Source of the DNA: an uncultured Butyricicoccus sp.
Lineage (GTDB): Bacteria > Bacillota > Clostridia > Oscillospirales > Butyricicoccaceae
DNA length: 15,033 nucleotides
Direction: 5' to 3'
Assembly: GCA_900557315.1 (NCBI GenBank)
Contig: USSI01000015.1
Coordinates: forward strand, 1 to 15,033
The position numbers were made by a program, and so were the translations under genes. Shown here piece after piece: positions 7,272 through 14,322 of this stretch; position 1 is the first letter of the stretch, and every line of letters starts with the position of its first letter. The notes under the pieces were generated by a model. That model had not been told where the DNA came from, did not search any database, and saw only the letters and a program-made list of their open reading frames with translations.

Positions 7272-7589
7272 TTACTCCCCCCTTTCAAAAATCATGACCT
7301 GCGGCAGGCCGGATGCCTCAAACACCCGCATGGGCTGGGGCGGCGTGCCGCGCACGACAAACTCACACCCGCACCGCGCGCAGGTGCGGTGCAGGTGCAG
7401 CACGACCGCCAGCCCGGAGCTGTCCATGAACGTCAGCCCGGACAGGTTGAGCACCAGTTTTTCACAGGGATACAGCACCATCAGGTCCTCGGCCTGTTCG
7501 ATGGCCATGCGCGCCGCGTGGTGGTCGAGTTCGCCTGCCAGGGATATCACCAGCGTCCCCTCGCTTTCAGCCTGTGTGATATGCAGCAT
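7272..7589 (-). CDS. spoIIAA: Anti-sigma F factor antagonist (STAS domain)
   Basis: 105 residues from ATG 7589, seven bases after GAGGTG. A single STAS domain; the conserved FMDSSGLAVVL places the phosphorylated serine at Ser58, the same number as in Bacillus. In the dephosphorylated form it frees SigF from SpoIIAB; SpoIIE restores that form in the forespore. The stop is one base from the spoIIAB start. A terminator-like hairpin sits only 23 bp ahead of its start codon, leaving no room for a separate promoter downstream of the hairpin. Confidence 0.95.
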   Translation of the reverse strand: MLHITQAESEGTLVISLAGELDHHAARMAIEQAEDLMVLYPCEKLVLNLSGLTFMDSSGLAVVLHLHRTCARCGCEFVVRGTPPQPMRVFEASGLPQVMIFERGE

Positions 7590-7612
7590 TTATGTTCACC
7601 TCGTATTGATGC

Positions 7613-7645
7613 AAAAAAGGCTTGTACCCGTTCGGTACAAGCCTT
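7613..7645 (-). terminator. Intrinsic terminator between folC and spoIIAA
   Basis: Read on the minus strand: perfect 12-bp stem AAGGCTTGTACC / GGTACAAGCCTT, 5-base loop, followed by a run of six T, 22 bp after the folC stop. A textbook terminator, yet spoIIAA starts 23 bp further on. Confidence 0.85.
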
Positions 7646-7666
7646 AGTTTACCAATATATTCCTGT

Positions 7667-8971
7667 TTATTCTGCCGTTTTCTGTCGCGTCCGCAGGATT
7701 TTTTCGGCTTCGCCGACCAGAAACAGCGATCCGCAGACCAGAATGCAGTCCTTCGGCGCGGCTTTTCCAACCGCCAGACCGATTGCCTGCTCCGCTGTGT
7801 GGCAGTCGTAGACCTCGGCGCAGGCCTGCTCGGCGAGCGCCGCAATGGTATGTTCGTTCACCGCGCGGTCGTCCGCGTCGGGCGCACAGGCATAGAACAC
7901 GTCCGCACGGCGCGCTATTTCGCGCACGCAGAACTCATATTCCTTATCGCGCACCATGCCCATGACCACATGCAGGCGGCGCATTTTGAGCAGCTCATCC
8001 ACCGCGCGGCACAGCGCCTCAACCCCTGCGGCGTTATGCGCGCCGTCCAGCAGGACGAGCGGCTGCTCCCCTACCCGCTCAAGGCGCCCCGGCATCCGCG
8101 CCCGCGCCAGGCCGCGCACCGCGGCTTCCGTCGGGATGTCCCAGCCGCGCTCCCGCAGCGCGGACAGCGTACGCAGGGTGGTCACCGCGTTCTGCAGCTG
8201 GTGCCGTCCGGGCATGGCAACCGTGTAGCCCTGCCCCTCATACACAAAGGCCGACCCTTCCATGTCGCACCGGAGCAGGCGGTAATCCAGCGTGCCGGTA
8301 TACCAGACCGCCCCGCGCGCCTCGCACGCGTGCCGGATCACGACCAGCGCTTCCTGCGCCTGCCCGTCCGCGCACACGACCGCAGACGCAGGCTTGATGA
8401 TCGCGGCCTTTTCCCCGGCGATTTCCGCCACCGTGTCGCCCAGCACCGCCATATGGTCGAGTGAGATGGGGGTGATAACCGTGACATCGGTGTTTTGAAC
8501 CACATTGGTTGCGTCGCACCGGCCGCCAAGGCCGGTTTCGAGCACCACGATATCGCATTCCTGTTCGACAAAGTACAGGAAGGCCAGTGCGGTGGTGAAC
8601 TCGAACTCGCCGACCGATTCGCCCTCCGGCAGGGTGAGGCTTTCGCACGCGACCGCCACCCGCTCGGCAAGGCGGGTCAGGTCGGCGTCCGGGATCATCG
8701 CGCCGTCTACGCGGATGCGCTCGTAAAACTGCACAAGATAGGGCGAAGTGTACAGCCCCACGCGCAGCCCTGCGGCCTGCAAAGCCGACGCGGTCATACA
8801 CGCGGTCGAGCCTTTGCCGTTTGTGCCCGCGATGTGGACGAAGCGCAGGCGGTCCTGCGGGTCGCCGAGCGCCGCGCACAGCGCGCGGATGCGGTGCAGC
8901 CCGGGTTTGCCCGAGAACCGGCCGAGCGAGTGAATGTACTGTATCGCGGTTTTGGGAATTTCGGTGTCCAT
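7667..8971 (-). CDS. folC: Folylpolyglutamate synthase / dihydrofolate synthase
   Basis: 434 residues from ATG 8971, six bases after AAAGAGG; an upstream in-frame TTG at 8977 is too close to that site. Mur-ligase fold: P-loop GTNGKGST (49-56), the SPYL and FEFTTALAF segments, ETGLGGRCDATNV, TPISLDHM around the metal-binding His, and LDGAHN in the C-terminal domain. Length is typical. It adds glutamate to dihydropteroate or tetrahydrofolate with ATP in the cytoplasm, needed for folate retention and use. It follows an unrecognised gene by 15 bp in a likely two-gene operon. Confidence 0.95.
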   Translation of the reverse strand: MDTEIPKTAIQYIHSLGRFSGKPGLHRIRALCAALGDPQDRLRFVHIAGTNGKGSTACMTASALQAAGLRVGLYTSPYLVQFYERIRVDGAMIPDADLTRLAERVAVACESLTLPEGESVGEFEFTTALAFLYFVEQECDIVVLETGLGGRCDATNVVQNTDVTVITPISLDHMAVLGDTVAEIAGEKAAIIKPASAVVCADGQAQEALVVIRHACEARGAVWYTGTLDYRLLRCDMEGSAFVYEGQGYTVAMPGRHQLQNAVTTLRTLSALRERGWDIPTEAAVRGLARARMPGRLERVGEQPLVLLDGAHNAAGVEALCRAVDELLKMRRLHVVMGMVRDKEYEFCVREIARRADVFYACAPDADDRAVNEHTIAALAEQACAEVYDCHTAEQAIGLAVGKAAPKDCILVCGSLFLVGEAEKILRTRQKTAE

Positions 8972-8986
8972 AATCAACCTCTTTTA

Positions 8987-9421
8987 TTATATCGTTCTGG
9001 TGAGGCGCGCTGTCCACGCAGACATACGCTTTCCGTCCGCAAGCGACACGCCCACATTTTCATAGGTATCCGCATCCACCTGGCGGAGCGTTTCCGCAGC
9101 GCTGTACCGGCCGTCCGCCGAACGGCAGGCGGAAACAATACACGGGCCGACGATCTCAAACGTGCCGCACAGCGTCCCGAGCGCCGGGTTATGCGACTGC
9201 CAGCACAAGGTGTCCGGGCTGTCAGATGGTGCGATCCCATAGCGGTTGATGAACCGTACCGCCGGGTCGGACTGCACTTCCAGCCAGCCGTCCAGCGTCC
9301 ATTGGGATTGGCTGTGCTCGATTTGCACCGCACCGGACAGAGGGAACGTCTGCCCTTCCGCATCATAATAAACGCCGCAGGCCGACCAGTCCGCAGTTTG
9401 GAAGAAATAAGTGTGCGCCAT
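8987..9421 (-). CDS. Uncharacterised 144-residue protein upstream of folC
   Basis: Starts at ATG 9421, seven bases after GGAGGTGA, and ends 15 bp before folC. I do not recognise the family. There is no signal peptide, membrane helix or nucleotide-binding motif. The sequence is mixed, rich in Trp, Ser, Asp and Ala, with short hydrophobic strands such as GTFEIVGPCIVSA alternating with polar turns, suggesting a small mostly beta, cytoplasmic domain. Four cysteines (CGVYY, LCWQS, TLCGTF, GPCIVSACRS gives two more) do not form a clear metal motif. High GC at third positions and a strong ribosome binding site support that it is real. The operon with folC hints at coexpression only. Confidence 0.75.
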   Translation of the reverse strand: MAHTYFFQTADWSACGVYYDAEGQTFPLSGAVQIEHSQSQWTLDGWLEVQSDPAVRFINRYGIAPSDSPDTLCWQSHNPALGTLCGTFEIVGPCIVSACRSADGRYSAAETLRQVDADTYENVGVSLADGKRMSAWTARLTRTI

Positions 9422-9442
9422 GCCGGTCTCACCTCCCGCGTA

Positions 9443-9628
9443 TTACCCAATATTATAACACAACTGCGCCAAAAGGAAAGGAGAAAACCCTGTTTTCTCC
9501 TTTCCTTGCCGTTTTCTTAACGCAAAGGGGTACGGATCGTATGGATTGGGCTTGAACAGCAGGATGATGAGGCCAATAAGCACCCCGGCCCCGCACAGTC
9601 CAAGCGTAAACAGACAGATATTCCCCAC
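9443..9628 (-). CDS. Small hydrophobic ORF of unclear start
   Basis: An open frame ending at 9443. The first standard start codon is GTG 9628, giving 61 residues: one membrane helix (CLFTLGLCGAGVLIGLIILLF), then KPNPYDPYPFALRKRQ. There is no ribosome binding site at this GTG. GC-rich third positions and hydrophobic sequence continue upstream in frame (CAALFLCLFFGVG) right back to the stop of the preceding gene at 9677, without ATG, GTG or TTG. At the 3' end the frame runs through a 16-bp terminator stem. So the codon pattern says coding, but both ends look wrong. It may be a real small membrane protein with a nonstandard start, or a gene damaged by an indel. The family is not recognised. Confidence 0.4.
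   Translation of the reverse strand: MGNICLFTLGLCGAGVLIGLIILLFKPNPYDPYPFALRKRQGKEKTGFSPFLLAQLCYNIG
9452..9460 (-). promoter_or_regulatory. Extended -10 promoter of the hypothetical-folC unit
   Basis: TGT-TATAAT on the minus strand (9460-9452): a consensus -10 with the TGn extension and no good -35. It lies just after the terminator at 9473-9507 and 30 bp ahead of the gene start. Confidence 0.55.
9473..9507 (-). terminator. Long perfect hairpin, probable terminator of the membrane-protein unit
   Basis: Perfect 16-bp stem (AAGGAAAGGAGAAAAC / GTTTTCTCCTTTCCTT) with a 3-base loop. On the minus strand it ends CCTTTT. A new promoter follows within 15 bp. Confidence 0.7.
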
Positions 9629-9676
9629 GCCAAAGAACAGGCACAGGAAGAGGGCTGCGCATTTGTTTTGCGGTAC

Positions 9677-10519
9677 TTATTCCTCCTCCCGCTCATCCTT
9701 CTGCGTGCGCGCCGGCACCAGCTTACGATAGCGGCGCGGCAGCACCCGCGCCGCCTGCGCCGGCATTTTCACCTCAAGGCCGAAGATCAGTTTGGTCACC
9801 CAGACGAAGAACAGCAGCACCGCAATCGGGATGACACAGGTGGTGATGAGCAGCGCCGCTATCGCGTCGATGAAACGGCTGAGCACGGCTTCCGCCTGAT
9901 CGACCGCATCCGATACCGTGCCTGTGATGGCCTCCCCGATCTGCGAGAACCAGCTGCCCTCCTCCTCACCGGTGTCCGCAGGCTGCTCCGCTGCCTGTTC
10001 CGCGTCATCAACCGCCTGCTGTATCTGGAAGGTTTCGTCCACGATGCGGCTCACCTGTATGCTGGCGGGGACGATCAGGCAGATCACAACGCCGAACAGC
10101 GCGAGCTTGCGCGCCAGCACCCTGCACCACTCGACGCGCGCGAACAGGTAGACGATCCCCAGAATGCAGGCGATCGGGATCAGGAACTGGAAGGCCGCAT
10201 AGCAGGTCAGGGACAGCAGCAGCTTTTCCAGCATGATCGCGCCGACCACGATCAGCAGATACCCGCTCAGATCGGAAATCTGGTTGGCGATCGGTGTGGT
10301 TGCGTCGCCCGGGATGGCCGAGATCGCCACCGACCCGGCCGCCGTCGCCGCGGTCAGCTCCATCACCGTGACCTTTTTCTCATCGAGCGCCGCGATGGAA
10401 TCTGCATGGAATTCCGGTTGGGAGGTGACCCGCGCCAGCCAGAACGCCGAAAGCAGCGCGATTACCACAAGCACCCCTGCCGCGACCAGCCTGCGTACGT
10501 CCCATTTTCCTTTTGTCAT
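9677..10519 (-). CDS. Uncharacterised 280-residue membrane protein
   Basis: Starts at ATG 10519, seven bases after AGGAGAG. An N-terminal anchor helix (about 12-30, VAAGVLVVIALLSAFWL) is followed by an outside-type stretch with conserved-looking SIAALDEKKVTVMELTAATAAG, a helix pair (about 85-127), another helix (about 138-155), an acidic insert (about 165-185, rich in Glu/Asp/Gln), a soluble amphipathic stretch, and a last hydrophobic segment (about 222-248). The tail is very charged (RRYRK...EREEE). No catalytic motif seen. It has its own extended -10 promoter. I do not recognise the family; it could be a cell-envelope or sporulation-linked membrane protein, but nothing in the sequence proves that. 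Confidence 0.8.
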   Translation of the reverse strand: MTKGKWDVRRLVAAGVLVVIALLSAFWLARVTSQPEFHADSIAALDEKKVTVMELTAATAAGSVAISAIPGDATTPIANQISDLSGYLLIVVGAIMLEKLLLSLTCYAAFQFLIPIACILGIVYLFARVEWCRVLARKLALFGVVICLIVPASIQVSRIVDETFQIQQAVDDAEQAAEQPADTGEEEGSWFSQIGEAITGTVSDAVDQAEAVLSRFIDAIAALLITTCVIPIAVLLFFVWVTKLIFGLEVKMPAQAARVLPRRYRKLVPARTQKDEREEE

Positions 10520-10613
10520 GTCAAATCTCTCCTGTCATCATGGTTTTGCGTTTCCGCGTAATACGGCCTGTTTTTTTCGCGTGCCCGCCTTCCATATTTT
10601 TTCAAGCTTCGAC

Positions 10614-10622
10614 ATTATATCA
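10614..10622 (-). promoter_or_regulatory. Extended -10 promoter of the membrane-protein gene
   Basis: TGA-TATAAT on the minus strand (10622-10614), consensus -10 with the TGn extension; only a weak TTGTTT lies 16 bases further up. Located between the valS terminator and the gene. Confidence 0.6.
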
Positions 10623-10633
10623 CAGTTTCCGGC

Positions 10634-10668
10634 AAAAACAAAACGGTATGGACCTGCCATACCGTTTT
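10634..10668 (-). terminator. Intrinsic terminator after valS
   Basis: Minus strand: perfect 12-bp stem AAAACGGTATGG / CCATACCGTTTT, 5-base loop, then GTTTTTG. It lies 20 bp after the valS stop. Confidence 0.85.
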
Positions 10669-10688
10669 GAATCAATGCGTTTTTCGGT

Positions 10689-13310
10689 TTATCCCAGCGC
10701 GGCGATGGATTCCTCCAGCTTTGCGAGATGCTCGCGCAGCTTCTCCACCTTTTCCCGCTCAACAGCGACGACCTTTTCGGGCGCCTTGCTGACGAAATTC
10801 GGGTTATCCAGCTTTTTCATGACAAACGCGATGTCGTCCTCGACCTTGGCCTTCTCCTTTTCGAGACGCGCGCGCTCGGCGGCGAAGTCGATCAGGTCGC
10901 CCATCGGCATATAGAGCTGTGCGTCGCCGGTGACAACGCTCGCCATCTTGGCTGCGTCCTCCGGCACCGCGTCGATCAGCTCGATGTCGGACGCATACGC
11001 CAGCTTGGGGAAGAAGCCCGCGCCCGCGGCGAAGGTATCCTTCTTATCGGTCAGCACGAGCACCTTGGCCTTCTTGGAGGGCGGCACGTTCATCTCGCTG
11101 CGGCGGTTGCGGATCGCGCGGACCGCGTCCATCAGCGTCTCCATCTGCGCCTCCTCGGCGGCAAAGTGCAGCGTTTCGTCATATACCGGCCACTGGGACA
11201 CCATGACGGACGGGCCCTCGTGCGGCAGCGCCTGCCAGATGGTCTCGGTGATGAACGGCATGAACGGATGCAGCAGCTGCATCGCGCCGGACAGCACATA
11301 GCACAGCACCTTCTGCACGTTCTCGTCGCCGTTCTGCAGGCGGGTCTTGGCGATCTCGATATACCAGTCGCAGAAGTTGTCCCAGATGAAGTCGTTGAGC
11401 TTCGCGGCGGCAAGGCCAAGCTCGTACTGGTCGATGTTGCGGGTGACTTCCGCAATCAGCGTGTTGTACTTGGATACGATCCACTTGTCCTCGATCGTCA
11501 GGGTCTCCGGCAGAGCGGCCGCCTTGTCCTTGTCGATCGTCAGGTTCATCTGGATGAAGCGGGACGCATTCCAAATCTTGTTGCAGAAGTTGCGGCTCGC
11601 CTCGACGCGCTCGGTCGAGAAGCGCATGTCGTTTCCGGGGCTGTTGCCGGTCGCGAGCGTGAAGCGCAGCGCGTCCGCGCCATACTGGTCGATGATCTCG
11701 AGCGGGTCGATGCCGTTGCCGAGCGACTTGGACATCTTGCGGCCCTGCGCGTCGCGCACGAGGCCGTGGATATACACGGTCTCAAACGGGGTCTGACCCA
11801 TGTGCTCGACGCCCGAGAAAATCATGCGCGCAACCCAGAAGAAGATAATGTCATAGCCCGTGACCAGCGTGGAGGTCGGGTAGAAATAGTCGAGCTCCGG
11901 GGTCTTTTCCGGCCAGCCGAGCGTGGAGAACGGCCACAGCGCGGAGGAGAACCAGGTGTCCAGCACGTCCTCTTCCTGACGGACGTTTTTGCTGCCGCAC
12001 TTCGGGCAGACGTGGATATCTTCCTTGGAAACGGTCATCTCGCCGCAGTCGTCGCAGTAGAACGCCGGGATGCGGTGGCCCCACCACAGCTGGCGCGAAA
12101 TGCACCAGTCGTGCACGTTTTCCATCCAGCGCAGGTAGGTTTTGGCGAAGCGGTCGGGCACGAACTTGGTCTTGCCCTCGGTGACCACATCCATCGCGGG
12201 CTTCGCAAGCGGCGCCATCTTGACAAACCACTGCGCGGAGGTCATCGGCTCGACCGTCGTACCGCAGCGGTAGCAGGTGCCGACGTTGTGCTCGTGATCC
12301 TCGATCTTGACCAGGTAGCCGCCTTCTTCGAGGTCCTTGATAACCGCCTTGCGGCACTCGTAGCGGTCCATGCCCTCGTAATTGCCGCCGTTTTCGTTGA
12401 CGGTCGCGTCCTCATTGAACACAAGGATCTGCTCGAGGTTGTGGCGCTGGCCCATCTCGAAGTCGTTCGGGTCGTGGCAGGGCGTGACCTTGACGCAGCC
12501 CGTGCCGAACTCCATATCGACGTACTCGTCGCCGAAAATCGGGATTTCGCGGTTCATAATCGGCAGGATGCAGGTCTTGCCGATCAGGTGCTTATAGCGC
12601 TCGTCGTTCGGGTTGACGGCCACGCCGGTATCGCCCATGAAGGTCTCCGGGCGGGTGGTGGCCACGACGAGGTCGCCCGAGCCATCCGCCAGCGGGTAGC
12701 GGATGTGCCACAGCTTGCCCGGCTGGGTTTCGTACTCAACCTCGGCGTCACTCAGCGCGGTCGCGCAGTGCGGGCACCAGTTGATGATGCGGTGGCCCTT
12801 GTAGATCAGGCCCTTGTTATACAGGTTGACGAACACCTCGCGGACCGCCTTGGAGCAGCCCTCGTCCATCGTGAAGCGCTCGCGCTCCCAGTCGCAGGAC
12901 GAGCCGAGCTTTTTCAGCTGGCTGATGATGCGGTTGCCGTACTTGTGCTTCCAGTCCCACACGCGCTCGAGGAACTTCTCGCGGCCGAGGTCGTAGCGGG
13001 TCAGGCCCTCCTCCTTGCGGAGGTTCTCCTCTACCTTGATCTGGGTCGCAATGCCCGCGTGGTCGGTGCCCGGCATCCACAGCGCCTCGTAGCCCTGCAT
13101 GCGCTTGGTGCGGATCAGGATGTCCTGCAGGGTTTCGTCAAACGCGTGGCCCATGTGCAGCTGGCCGGTGACGTTCGGGGGCGGGATGACGATGGTATAG
13201 GGCTTTTTGTCCGGATTGACCTCAGCATGGAAAAAGCCGGAGTCGTTCCAGAAGCTGTACAGCTTGTCCTCGACCGATTTGGGGTCGTAGGTCTTTGGCA
13301 GTTCGCTCAT
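10689..13310 (-). CDS. valS: Valyl-tRNA synthetase
   Basis: 873 residues from ATG 13310, eight bases after AAGGAG. Class I synthetase: HIGH-type motif HMGH (52-55) in [13 protein letters not shown], the large editing domain with [17 protein letters not shown] (about residues 215-231), a zinc-binding CDDCG...CPKCGS, and KMSKS (525-529). A helical anticodon-binding domain follows, then the C-terminal coiled-coil arm typical of ValS ([21 protein letters not shown]). Full length for the family. It charges tRNA-Val with valine and edits threonine. A T-box leader and sigma-A promoter precede it and a terminator follows, so it is a single-gene unit induced by uncharged tRNA-Val. Confidence 0.98.
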   Translation of the reverse strand: MSELPKTYDPKSVEDKLYSFWNDSGFFHAEVNPDKKPYTIVIPPPNVTGQLHMGHAFDETLQDILIRTKRMQGYEALWMPGTDHAGIATQIKVEENLRKEEGLTRYDLGREKFLERVWDWKHKYGNRIISQLKKLGSSCDWERERFTMDEGCSKAVREVFVNLYNKGLIYKGHRIINWCPHCATALSDAEVEYETQPGKLWHIRYPLADGSGDLVVATTRPETFMGDTGVAVNPNDERYKHLIGKTCILPIMNREIPIFGDEYVDMEFGTGCVKVTPCHDPNDFEMGQRHNLEQILVFNEDATVNENGGNYEGMDRYECRKAVIKDLEEGGYLVKIEDHEHNVGTCYRCGTTVEPMTSAQWFVKMAPLAKPAMDVVTEGKTKFVPDRFAKTYLRWMENVHDWCISRQLWWGHRIPAFYCDDCGEMTVSKEDIHVCPKCGSKNVRQEEDVLDTWFSSALWPFSTLGWPEKTPELDYFYPTSTLVTGYDIIFFWVARMIFSGVEHMGQTPFETVYIHGLVRDAQGRKMSKSLGNGIDPLEIIDQYGADALRFTLATGNSPGNDMRFSTERVEASRNFCNKIWNASRFIQMNLTIDKDKAAALPETLTIEDKWIVSKYNTLIAEVTRNIDQYELGLAAAKLNDFIWDNFCDWYIEIAKTRLQNGDENVQKVLCYVLSGAMQLLHPFMPFITETIWQALPHEGPSVMVSQWPVYDETLHFAAEEAQMETLMDAVRAIRNRRSEMNVPPSKKAKVLVLTDKKDTFAAGAGFFPKLAYASDIELIDAVPEDAAKMASVVTGDAQLYMPMGDLIDFAAERARLEKEKAKVEDDIAFVMKKLDNPNFVSKAPEKVVAVEREKVEKLREHLAKLEESIAALG

Positions 13311-13366
13311 TGGTCTATCTCCTTTTTGAAATATATAGCGTAATGAATTGCGGGAAAACAGGCGTC

Positions 13367-13612
13367 AAAAAAAGCACGCCTTCATCCAACATAGGACGAA
13401 GCGTGCTCCGTGGTACCACCTAAATTCGCGGCAGAATGCCGCGCACTCATTGACCCGTAACGCGGGCAACGGGACGGCTTACCAGAAATTCAGCCATCCT
13501 GCTCCAAAGCGACCTTCTCCCCGTCCGCCGCAGGGCTTGCACCGAACCGCCCTCTCTCTGAAGCGCGCAAAGCAGGGATACTCCTCTTTTTCATCGCATT
13601 TTGCGTATTAAC
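13367..13612 (-). ncRNA. T-box leader (tRNA-Val) of valS
   Basis: Reading on the minus strand from about 13612: a Stem I region with the lower helix UAUCCCUGCU / AGCAGGAU, a kink-turn-like GAUGAAAAAGAGGAG, AGAGAG and a GGUGC loop. Then comes a specifier segment GAAG-GUC (GUC = valine codon, 13513-13511), the T-box core TTTAGGTGGTACCACGG (about 13424-13408), and a terminator stem AGCACGCTTCGTCC / GGATGAAGGCGTGCT ending in seven T (13373-13367). Uncharged tRNA-Val pairs with the specifier and with the T-box bulge, forms the antiterminator and lets valS be read. Ends about 56 bases before the valS start. Confidence 0.92.
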
Positions 13613-13618
13613 TTAATT

Positions 13619-13647
13619 AGTATATCCACAAAACAAGGGATTGTCAA
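13619..13647 (-). promoter_or_regulatory. Sigma-A promoter of the valS leader
   Basis: Minus strand TTGACA (13647-13642), 17-base spacer, TATACT (13624-13619). The -35 box contains the TGA stop of the upstream Arc-like gene. Confidence 0.82.
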
Positions 13648-13826
13648 GGCTTTTGCTCCCCGGGAGGCGCAATTTCGCCATGTTCCCGCTCAAAGCGGCG
13701 AATGTCTTCCCGGATCAGGTACAGCACATGACCGTTGATTGATCTGCCCTCATAATCCGCCACATAATGCAGTTTATCCAATGTTTCCGGTTCAATACGG
13801 AAACCGAAGTGTCGTCTATTATCCAC
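13644..13826 (-). CDS. Arc-like ribbon-helix-helix protein (second of a tandem pair)
   Basis: 60 residues from GTG 13826, nine bases after CGGAG and 28 bp after the stop of its paralogue. The beta strand HFGFRI (6-11), helix PETLDKLHYVADYEG and second helix SINGHVLYLIREDIRRF follow the phage P22 Arc pattern (FNLRW...GRSVNSEIYQRVMESF). Such proteins bind DNA as dimers or tetramers, placing strand residues in the major groove. 24 of 60 residues match the neighbouring gene without gaps, including the block YEGRSING. No toxin gene is adjacent. Probably a small autoregulator or an orphan antitoxin-like protein. Confidence 0.75.
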   Translation of the reverse strand: MDNRRHFGFRIEPETLDKLHYVADYEGRSINGHVLYLIREDIRRFEREHGEIAPPGEQKP

Positions 13827-13854
13827 TGCGCAGTACTCCGAAAGATTGCATCTT

Positions 13855-14037
13855 TTACTGTCTCTCTGCTTCAGACAGATCTATTTGCCCGTTTTGCGCT
13901 TCGTATGCATTGATACACTTATAAATCAAATGCATAACCTGTCCATTGATCGAGCGGCCTTCGTATTTGGCGATGTACCGCAGCTTTAACCGTGTTTCAT
14001 CATCCAGTCGGAGGGATAAATGCTTTTTCTTTTCCAT
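13855..14037 (-). CDS. Arc-like ribbon-helix-helix protein (first of a tandem pair)
   Basis: 60 residues from ATG 14037; an ATG at 14049 is in frame. The later start makes the protein align end to end with its 60-residue paralogue (MEKKKHLSLR against MDNRRHFGFR). Neither ATG has a strong ribosome binding site; GGGTG lies five bases before 14037. Strand KHLSLRL, helix DETRLKLRYIAKYEG, helix SINGQVMHLIYKCINAY: Arc-type DNA-binding fold. Codons are more AT-rich than in valS or folC (runs of AAA/AAG, GAA, TTA), suggesting acquisition. Repeats and a palindrome directly upstream are likely operator sites. Probably cotranscribed with the second copy. Confidence 0.75.
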   Translation of the reverse strand: MEKKKHLSLRLDDETRLKLRYIAKYEGRSINGQVMHLIYKCINAYEAQNGQIDLSEAERQ

Positions 14038-14052
14038 ATTTACACCCATTTT

Positions 14053-14069
14053 GAATTTATTATGGGTTC
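14053..14069. repeat. 17-bp repeat, copy A, upstream of the Arc-like genes
   Basis: GAATTTATTATGGGTTC, matching copy B at 14104-14120 in 15 of 17 positions. Starts 16 bp before the Arc-like ATG. Likely operator half of a two-site array. Confidence 0.7.
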
Positions 14070-14079
14070 ATTTTACGCG

Positions 14080-14096
14080 CATAATATGGTATTATG
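14080..14096. promoter_or_regulatory. Palindrome midway between the two 17-bp repeats
   Basis: CATAATA-TGG-TATTATG, perfect 7-bp arms. Its centre (14088) is within two bases of the midpoint of the two repeats. It also offers -10-like TATTAT/CATAAT on the minus strand, but no good -35 can be placed. Confidence 0.6.
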
Positions 14097-14103
14097 TATT
14101 TAA

Positions 14104-14120
14104 GAACTCATTATGGGTTC
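14104..14120. repeat. 17-bp repeat, copy B
   Basis: GAACTCATTATGGGTTC. It lies within the inverted repeat AAGAAC (14102-14107) / GTTCTT (14117-14122). Spacing from copy A is 51 bp, about five helical turns, so both would face the same side of DNA. Confidence 0.7.
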
Positions 14121-14260
14121 TTGATATTAAAATTGAAAGGGAGCTGTCCCCATGTACCGCTATGGATTTTATTTGTTTGGACTGGAAGCACGGCCGCTGC
14201 CGCCGCACCCACCGCCGCAGACCGTGATAACCCCCGGCAACAGCTTCCACATATTTTGTT
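14121..14260. other. Stretch without a supported gene
   Basis: Between the Arc-side repeats and the pheS promoter. It holds short plus-strand ORFs only (one from ATG 14152, and one from 14162 encoding a 21-residue Arg-rich peptide); neither shows convincing coding character. No tRNA or terminator seen. Confidence 0.5.
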
Positions 14261-14281
14261 TTTTGCGCAAAACTGCGCAAA
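14261..14281. repeat. Palindrome and direct repeat ahead of the pheS promoter
   Basis: TTTTGCGCAAAA (14261-14272) is a perfect 12-bp palindrome. TGCGCAAA occurs at 14264-14271 and again at 14274-14281, one helical turn apart. It ends seven bases before the -35 box, so an activator or repressor site is possible. Confidence 0.5.
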
Positions 14282-14287
14282 TCCCCC

Positions 14288-14316
14288 TTGCATTTCGCAG
14301 GGGAATGTGTTTTAAT
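14288..14316 (+). promoter_or_regulatory. Promoter of the pheS leader
   Basis: TTGCAT (14288-14293), 17-base spacer, TTTAAT (14311-14316), with a TGn extension at 14308. Start expected near 14323, at the beginning of the T-box leader. Confidence 0.72.
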
Positions 14317-14322
14317 AGAGCT

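Noticed and set aside
7657..7664. Sigma-H promoter for spoIIA at AGGAATAT
   Set aside because: Only the -35-like part is present; no GAAT-type -10 follows at 14-15 bases, where a terminator stem lies instead.
10728..13343. 871-codon plus-strand ORF opposite valS
   Set aside because: It is the antisense of valS, kept open by biased third positions; its content (His/Arg/Gly/Leu-rich) fits no family.
13644..14049. Toxin-antitoxin system at the Arc-like genes
   Set aside because: Both genes encode DNA-binding-type proteins and no toxin-like ORF is adjacent on either strand.
14162..14227. 21-residue Arg/Cys-rich peptide ORF (CLDWKHGRCRRTHRRRP)
   Set aside because: No ribosome binding site and too short to judge; GC-rich codons alone can give Arg runs.
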